Positions 59,921 to 64,000 of a stretch of 64,000 bases of DNA are shown piece by piece; position 1 is the stretch's first letter, and every line of letters begins with the position of its first letter. This DNA is from Halobacillus naozhouensis. GTDB taxonomy: Bacteria; Bacillota; Bacilli; Bacillales; Halobacillaceae. The translations under genes and the position numbers were made by a program. Below the pieces are notes generated by a model. That model was given only the letters and a program-made list of their open reading frames with translations, did not search any database and was not told where the DNA came from. The DNA lies in the NCBI RefSeq assembly GCF_029714185.1, contig NZ_CP121671.1:1488001-1552000 (forward strand), in the 5' to 3' direction.

Positions 59921-60253
59921 ATGTCGAATTATAATAATAAAGACCTAAACCAATTCAGTGATATTTTCAAAGCACTTTCTAATGTTCATCGGTTAAATGT
60001 TTTCCTTTATTTAGCTGAATACTGTAATCCGGGAGAGCCTAGCACAGATAAGGAAATGCGGATGACGGTGGGAGAGTTGGGGGAGGGGTTAAATATTGCG
60101 CCTTCTACTGTTTCACATCATTTAAAGGAGCTGCGAAGAGCTGGATTAATACGCATGGATCGAAAAGGAAAAAATATTGAGTGTTGGGTAGAACAAGAGA
60201 CAATAGATAATATGGTTATGTTTTTCCAACAATCTACTAAAGGGGGACAATAA
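59921..60253 (+). CDS. ArsR-family regulator (third of three), possibly leaderless
   Basis: 110 residues: DIFKALSNVHRLNVFLYLAEYC, an acidic insertion with ST-rich loop (NPGEPSTDKEMR), IAPSTVSHHLKELRRAGLI recognition helix, and DRKGKNIECWV wing. There is no CVC motif, so the sensing site differs from the other two ArsRs. AAGGAG is 21 nt before the ATG, too far. TTGACA (59885-59890), 17 nt, CATACT then 7 nt to the ATG would give a leaderless transcript. A LysE-type exporter gene follows. Confidence 0.82.
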   Translation: MSNYNNKDLNQFSDIFKALSNVHRLNVFLYLAEYCNPGEPSTDKEMRMTVGELGEGLNIAPSTVSHHLKELRRAGLIRMDRKGKNIECWVEQETIDNMVMFFQQSTKGGQ

Positions 60254-60316
60254 TTTTTTTGCTATACAATTTCATAGTTATCGAAATGTAGAATTGTATC
60301 AGAGAGGAGTTTTAAG

Positions 60317-60946
60317 ATGCTTCGTTTGTTATTAAGTGGTCTTATCATTGGCTTTGTCTCCTCACCAACTTGCCCGAGTAACGGAGAAGAAATAAAACAT
60401 GGCACGAAATATGGTTTCTCTTCGTCGCTCATAGTGGGGGTAGGAGCTGTAATGGGGGATGCTATCGTTCTGGCAGCTATCTTACTTTGGCTAATGCCAT
60501 TTATTGACTCAGAATCTTTAATCGTTACCTTTCTCTGGCTGTTTGGAAGTATAGTACTATTTTATGTATCCTGGGGTATATTTAAAGAGATCAAGACCGT
60601 CGAAGGCGTAGAAGTAAAACAAATCAAGAATATTAAGAGACCATTCCGACATTATTTTAGAGCGTTTTGGACAGGTACGGCTATCACAGCCTTTAATCCG
60701 TTTACCGTATTGTGGTGGATGGGACTGCTTACCCCAATCGTAGACTCCGGAAGCAGTATAACTGTTGTTTACCCGTTAGCTGTTTTACTAGGTGCGTTCG
60801 TCTGGTTTGTATCGCTGGCAGTACTACTTCACCTTGGAGAAAGATGGCTTAACAGAAAAAGAAGACAATTTATACTCCTAATAAGTGGTTTGGCAGTTCT
60901 GTTTTACAGTATTTATTTCTTGATTCAATTCGCTAATGAAATTTAA
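60317..60946 (+). CDS. LysE-family exporter (209 aa)
   Basis: Six membrane segments in the LysE/RhtB layout: LLSGLIIGFVSSPTCPSN at the N-terminus, GVGAVMGDAIVLAAILL, TGTAITAFNPFTVLWWMGL with the family's conserved NP motif, and a long C-terminal helical part. LysE proteins export amino acids or small solutes; some near ars or metal genes have been proposed to export metal complexes. The substrate is unknown. AGAGAGGAG lies before the ATG. The adjacent ArsR-type gene is probably its regulator. Confidence 0.82.
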   Translation: MLRLLLSGLIIGFVSSPTCPSNGEEIKHGTKYGFSSSLIVGVGAVMGDAIVLAAILLWLMPFIDSESLIVTFLWLFGSIVLFYVSWGIFKEIKTVEGVEVKQIKNIKRPFRHYFRAFWTGTAITAFNPFTVLWWMGLLTPIVDSGSSITVVYPLAVLLGAFVWFVSLAVLLHLGERWLNRKRRQFILLISGLAVLFYSIYFLIQFANEI

Positions 60947-61248
60947 AGAGAAGAAGTAATGGCTAAAGTCAAATTGATTATTCAAACAATCCTCCATGTG
61001 GGACAGTTTAATTGTAGGTGTAGTAGGTTTGGATGTCTTAAGATTCACCAAATAGCGTTTTACTCCGGGGATTTACTGGTCCTTTCCGGAAACAAACTTT
61101 ATTATCATTAATCTTATTGGGATACTTAAATTAAAAACAAAAGCAAAATAACTATTAAAAAAACCGCATTATTCTGTTGAAAATGCGGTTTTTCGTTGGT
61201 GAAAGAAATAATATTTATTTGTACGGAACACCTGGAGTGCTTTTATTC
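60947..61248. other. intergenic stretch with a bidirectional terminator
   Basis: Between convergent genes. It holds a terminator at 61158-61195: AAAACCGCATT with AATGCGGTTTT, 10-nt loop and A and T runs on the two sides. A 50-codon open frame from 60960 (MAKVKLIIQTILHVG) has no ribosome binding site and no likeness to known proteins, so it is not called. No repeat was seen. Confidence 0.6.
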
Positions 61249-62487
61249 TTAACAGATGGAATCCTTCGGGTTTGGATTACTTAGTCCAAAGATCGGCCGG
61301 ATAAACAGAGCCAGATATGTTCCGGCAAGGGCCATGCTCATCCATACCCATCCGTGAAGGCTGAAGGAAGCAATTCCGCCGAAATAGGCGCCGATGTTAC
61401 AGCCAAACGCCAGACGTGCTCCGTAACCCATTAGAATTCCACCTAAAATAGATGAGGTAGCTACTCCGGGTTTAATTTTCTTCGGTTTAAAATTGCCCTG
61501 GAAGCTTGCTGCAATGAAGGAACCTAATATGATCCCGAAGTTCATCACGCTGGTTGAGTCAGCGAGGACGGTTTGATTTAAAGCTGCTGTGTTGCCTTGC
61601 CAATACCCCCAGCTGGCGACGTCTACTCCGAAGGTTTGCAGGAACTTGGACCCCCACAATGCGAAGGCGGAAGTAATGCCCCACGGGTTACCGCGTACAG
61701 AGAGTGTGATGGCATTGAGAACAGCTAATACAACTGCTGCCACGAGCAGCGGCCAGGCACCGCGCCAAATCTTTTTCCAACCTGAAGTCGTCTTCAGCGG
61801 AGCCATCTGCGGCGGGTTCCTTTTGCGGGCGATCTTGACCGTGATCGCATAAATTCCAGCAAATACAGCGAGTTGCAGCACCCATCCACCTAAATAGCCA
61901 AGGCCTGTGCTTTCAGCCAGTGAAATCGCAGGCAGGGCAGGGAGCTCACGCCAAAAAACGATGTGGTAGGCACCAAGCACAGAGCCGCCGATAAAGCCTA
62001 GCAGTGTCAGGACCATAGACGATTGCCCGCCGCCCACTGTATAAAGGGTGCCAGAGGCACAGCCTGATCCCATTTGCATTCCGATTCCAAACATAAAGGC
62101 ACCGGCAATCACACTAATGCCGACAGGAGATACGTAGCCAGAAGGCGTCGTTCCGGTAAAACTAAAGCCGGTGGAGAGAATGACAGCAAATAGTGTTGTC
62201 GCTACAGCGAGCATTACCATATGTGCTTGCAGCCCCTGGACATTTCCGACAGACATTAAACGCCTGAAGGCTGAAGTAAAGCCAAAACGGGCATATAAAA
62301 GGGCTAGACCAAAGGCGATTCCGATGATAAATAAAATTCCTTGAGTAATGGTTGTTACGGAAACGATCGTTATGAGTAAAAGGAGTGCAGCTAGAATACC
62401 TAGAATCACCAACGGCTTTTGCACGGGGTTTAATGGAGCAACCATCGTCGTGGATTGCTTATTCCATGGTTTTAATTGGGTTGCCAT
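61249..62487 (-). CDS. YeeE/YedE-family (TsuA-like) thiosulfate/sulfur transporter (412 aa)
   Basis: Two Sulf_transp units with conserved cysteines: GIGMQMGSGCASGTLYTVGG in the first half and GYGARLAFGCNIGAYFGG in the second, about ten membrane segments in all. Members import thiosulfate or other sulfur compounds through a relay of cysteines. AGGAGG lies about 5 nt before the ATG. The TusA-like partner (TsuB) is not next to it. Sulfur acquisition would support thiol supply in arsenic stress, but the link is inference. Confidence 0.9.
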   Translation of the reverse strand: MATQLKPWNKQSTTMVAPLNPVQKPLVILGILAALLLLITIVSVTTITQGILFIIGIAFGLALLYARFGFTSAFRRLMSVGNVQGLQAHMVMLAVATTLFAVILSTGFSFTGTTPSGYVSPVGISVIAGAFMFGIGMQMGSGCASGTLYTVGGGQSSMVLTLLGFIGGSVLGAYHIVFWRELPALPAISLAESTGLGYLGGWVLQLAVFAGIYAITVKIARKRNPPQMAPLKTTSGWKKIWRGAWPLLVAAVVLAVLNAITLSVRGNPWGITSAFALWGSKFLQTFGVDVASWGYWQGNTAALNQTVLADSTSVMNFGIILGSFIAASFQGNFKPKKIKPGVATSSILGGILMGYGARLAFGCNIGAYFGGIASFSLHGWVWMSMALAGTYLALFIRPIFGLSNPNPKDSIC

Positions 62488-62683
62488 ATTAATCCTCCTT
62501 ATTCCTAGTTGTAAACTATGTTTTTAAATCGTCATTTATCATAAAATAACTGAATCCATTTGTAAAACTATTAAGCTTGAAACTAATTTTTTTATAAAAA
62601 ATGTCGAATAATTTTTCATTTTAAGGTTAAATTGAAAAAAGAACGGGTATAAAAATGGATAAGTTACATAAAGGATGGTGAAT

Positions 62684-62926
62684 GAATTGGCAACAAGTAA
62701 GAAATCCTGGCATGTTATTTTTTTATTAAACAGTGAACGGATTGTTGCTCATGACCTTGAATTAAGTGAGGAAATGACAGAACGAGAAACCTCTGAGTTT
62801 ATTGTGAAACAGCTTGATAAAGGGGAGTGGTGGTTTTTAGAGGATGGAGTAGCGATTCAAACAAATAGTGTGCAAAGCTTCTATTTAGATAAGGCCGCCA
62901 GACGGACGCGCTTTTCTCGCGAATAA
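62684..62926 (+). CDS. hypothetical protein (80 aa)
   Basis: Unrecognised: soluble, acidic-basic mixed, beginning ATSKKSWHVIFLLNSE and ending RRTRFSRE. A beta-strand-helix pattern (WWFLEDGVAIQTNSVQSFYL) is visible. The start is uncertain: TTG at 62684 has AAGGATGGTGA upstream; the GTG at 62675 sits too close. A strong terminator follows, which supports a real single-gene unit. Confidence 0.6.
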   Translation, partial: ELATSKKSWHVIFLLNSERIVAHDLELSEEMTERETSEFIVKQLDKGEWWFLEDGVAIQTNSVQSFYLDKAARRTRFSRE

Positions 62927-62943
62927 TAAGGTTAAACAAAAGG

Positions 62944-62977
62944 AAGGCCAGCTCAATGTCAGGAGCTGGCCTTTTTT
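62944..62977 (+). terminator. terminator
   Basis: Perfect 11-bp stem AAGGCCAGCTC with GAGCTGGCCTT, 8-nt loop, T run. It stands between convergent genes. Confidence 0.9.
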
Positions 62978-63008
62978 GGCTCGCTGTAAGTGCGAGACAG
63001 TCTCATTC

Positions 63009-63488
63009 TCAGGATTCTAATATTTCCACCTGAATGTGCTGGCGTCCAAATTGCAAGGCCTCATCAAGCTCACTCATGAAGATGTCAATTCGGTTTCCGT
63101 CAATCGCTCCGCCAATATCCCCGGCAACAGCTACACCATAACCAGGAACTCTGACCTTAGAGCCTAGCGGGATCACATCAGGATCTACGGCGATTACTTT
63201 TCTGTCAGGATTGGCATGGAGATCGATGCCGGTATAGGTTGTCCCACTGCATCCTTCACAATTAGCGGTATAAGCTGTTGCCTCCACATTTACAACTCTC
63301 TTCACCTTGTCAAAGCGTTCATGATTTGGCGACTTTTTACCAAGGTCAAGAGCTTTCGTTTCAGCTTTATGAATGATTTCCTCTTCGGTAACTTCATCGG
63401 CTTGAATAGCTGAAGAGTCCGGATCTATATACGGTAAACCAATTAAATAAATGAATAGAAATGATAGCGTAATAATAGATGCTCTCAT
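63009..63488 (-). CDS. 3D-domain secreted protein, YuiC/Rpf2-like (159 aa)
   Basis: An N-terminal signal or anchor segment (IITLSFLFIYLIGL) is followed by a linker and a 3D domain: VEATAYTANCEGCSGTTYTG at about residue 70-90, PLGSKVRVPGYG, and the three-Asp motif in VAGDIGGAIDGNRIDIFM. Such proteins are murein lytic transglycosylase-like enzymes of spores or stationary-phase cells. The family's active-site residues are present. No G5 or LysM domain is attached. AAGGGGACATAAGTC lies upstream of the ATG. Confidence 0.85.
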   Translation of the reverse strand: MRASIITLSFLFIYLIGLPYIDPDSSAIQADEVTEEEIIHKAETKALDLGKKSPNHERFDKVKRVVNVEATAYTANCEGCSGTTYTGIDLHANPDRKVIAVDPDVIPLGSKVRVPGYGVAVAGDIGGAIDGNRIDIFMSELDEALQFGRQHIQVEILES

Positions 63489-63669
63489 GACTTATGTCCC
63501 CTTCCTTTTTCAGTCACTTGAGCATTATAACAACCGTGATGGAACTGAACAATTAAAAAAGTCCTACAATATGATTACGCTTCTGTTACAAAACAACCAT
63601 CCTTTACATGGTCAGGAAGGACTTGCTAACTATGCTGCAAATTGGCTGTCACAAGGTGAAGTCCAATAG
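63487..63669 (+). CDS. hypothetical protein (60 aa)
   Basis: Unrecognised helical protein with LEHYNNRDGTEQLKKSYNMI and LLQNNHPLHGQEGLANYAA, which looks coding. The ATG at 63487 overlaps the start of the divergent 3D gene by 2 nt and has no good ribosome binding site, so the true start is uncertain. Confidence is moderate because of composition only. Confidence 0.4.
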   Translation: MTYVPFLFQSLEHYNNRDGTEQLKKSYNMITLLLQNNHPLHGQEGLANYAANWLSQGEVQ

Positions 63670-63681
63670 TAGTTTGGGATG

Positions 63682-64000
63682 CTATTCCAGTTTGTGCACC
63701 TCTATGGAGTTAAGTGCTGGTTTGCTATAGATACTTTCCTCGCCAAAGTCGATAAAGGCCGATAGAACCAGCTCGTTATCAGGCCTGTCCATAGGAAATT
63801 CAAGATGCAATTGTTCGATTCGGACTTTCTGATTGCGTTGTAACCAGGATGCTGTCTGGGGAGGCTGTAACCTTATTTGCCGATCCCTTTCTTCAACTTT
63901 TCCCCATCGATTAGTTGTGGACCATGCAGACGTGTTCTTCGCCAGGAATCCCCCTTCCCAATTGGCTGTATTAGAAGAATCAAGGGTGAAGATCAGCTCA
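63682..64000 (-). CDS. partial hypothetical protein, cut by the window end (at least 106 aa)
   Basis: An open frame reads from the right edge to a stop at 63682-63684, ending NSIEVHKLE. Visible sequence includes FTLDSSNTANWEGGFL, then SAFIDFGEESIYSK, without a recognised motif. A beta-rich soluble protein is suggested. The N-terminus lies beyond the window. Confidence 0.55.
   Translation of the reverse strand, partial: ELIFTLDSSNTANWEGGFLAKNTSAWSTTNRWGKVEERDRQIRLQPPQTASWLQRNQKVRIEQLHLEFPMDRPDNELVLSAFIDFGEESIYSKPALNSIEVHKLE

Noticed and set aside
60960..61112. 50-codon frame after the LysE-type gene
   Set aside because: No ribosome binding site and no family likeness; lies between convergent genes.
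30001..64000. CRISPR arrays, rRNA operons, insertion sequences with inverted ends
   Set aside because: Looked for regular spaced repeats, rRNA landmarks and transposase motifs over the window; none were seen.

Overview
The window is chromosomal DNA of a low-GC Gram-positive spore former of the family Bacillaceae. Supporting this are a tricistronic GerA-type germinant receptor operon, a DegU-like response regulator, SOS boxes of the Bacillus GAAC-N4-GTTC type, T-box and glycine riboswitch leaders, Fur control, AGGAGG-type ribosome binding sites and many DUF3231 proteins. The protein style fits halotolerant genera such as Halobacillus, Pontibacillus or Virgibacillus, but the genus is an inference. 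No rRNA genes, CRISPR arrays or insertion sequences were seen.

Layout. 0-6.4 kb is a minus-strand cluster of DUF3231 genes with a small membrane protein. It contains an orphan degU-like gene on the other strand and several decayed copies (DUF3231 fragments and an esterase remnant). 6.6-7.2 kb is an SOS-controlled pair (mini WYL-like protein plus YolD-like protein). 7.3-9.7 kb is an AT-rich module: a Panacea/YwgA-like winged-helix protein overlapping a large membrane protein. It is followed by a terminator and the 3' part of a tRNA-Val gene, which looks like an island boundary. 10.5-13.1 kb is serC-serA behind a glycine riboswitch with its own terminator. 13.2-23.6 kb holds housekeeping and accessory genes: a GMC oxidoreductase pair, DinB, AraC and nitroreductase genes, and a class III aminotransferase divergent from an RpiR regulator with two identical palindromic operators. 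23.7-25.6 kb is a second SOS cassette, this time with a Y-family polymerase. 26.5-30.5 kb is the germinant receptor operon.

31.6-42.2 kb is a branched-chain amino acid locus, ilvE / T-box / ilvB-ilvN-ilvC-leuABCD-ilvA. ilvE has its own structured leader, and ilvA appears to start at an ATT codon and lacks a regulatory domain. 42.3-48.5 kb holds a fatty acid desaturase, a Fur-controlled siderophore binding protein with a fused two-domain permease, dapF and yjbQ. 48.7-52.4 kb is a second DUF3231/membrane-protein cassette, paralogous to the one at the left end.

52.9-60.9 kb is a large arsenic resistance island. On the minus strand are arsR, arsI and a 57-aa CCAPCC-tailed protein. On the plus strand are a second arsR, arsB, a 23-codon ORF, arsC, arsD, arsA, a thioredoxin-reductase paralog and a HesB-like protein with two CC pairs. 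A third ArsR-type regulator with a LysE-type exporter follows. Two different repeated operator motifs suggest that two ArsR proteins divide control of the island. The right end carries a YeeE/YedE (TsuA-like) thiosulfate transporter, a 3D-domain cell-wall protein and a gene cut off by the window edge.

The strongest candidates for undescribed biology are the Panacea-like/membrane protein module, the duplicated DUF3231 cassettes, the small Cys-rich proteins of the arsenic island, the glycine riboswitch on serine biosynthesis, and the unassigned ilvE leader.
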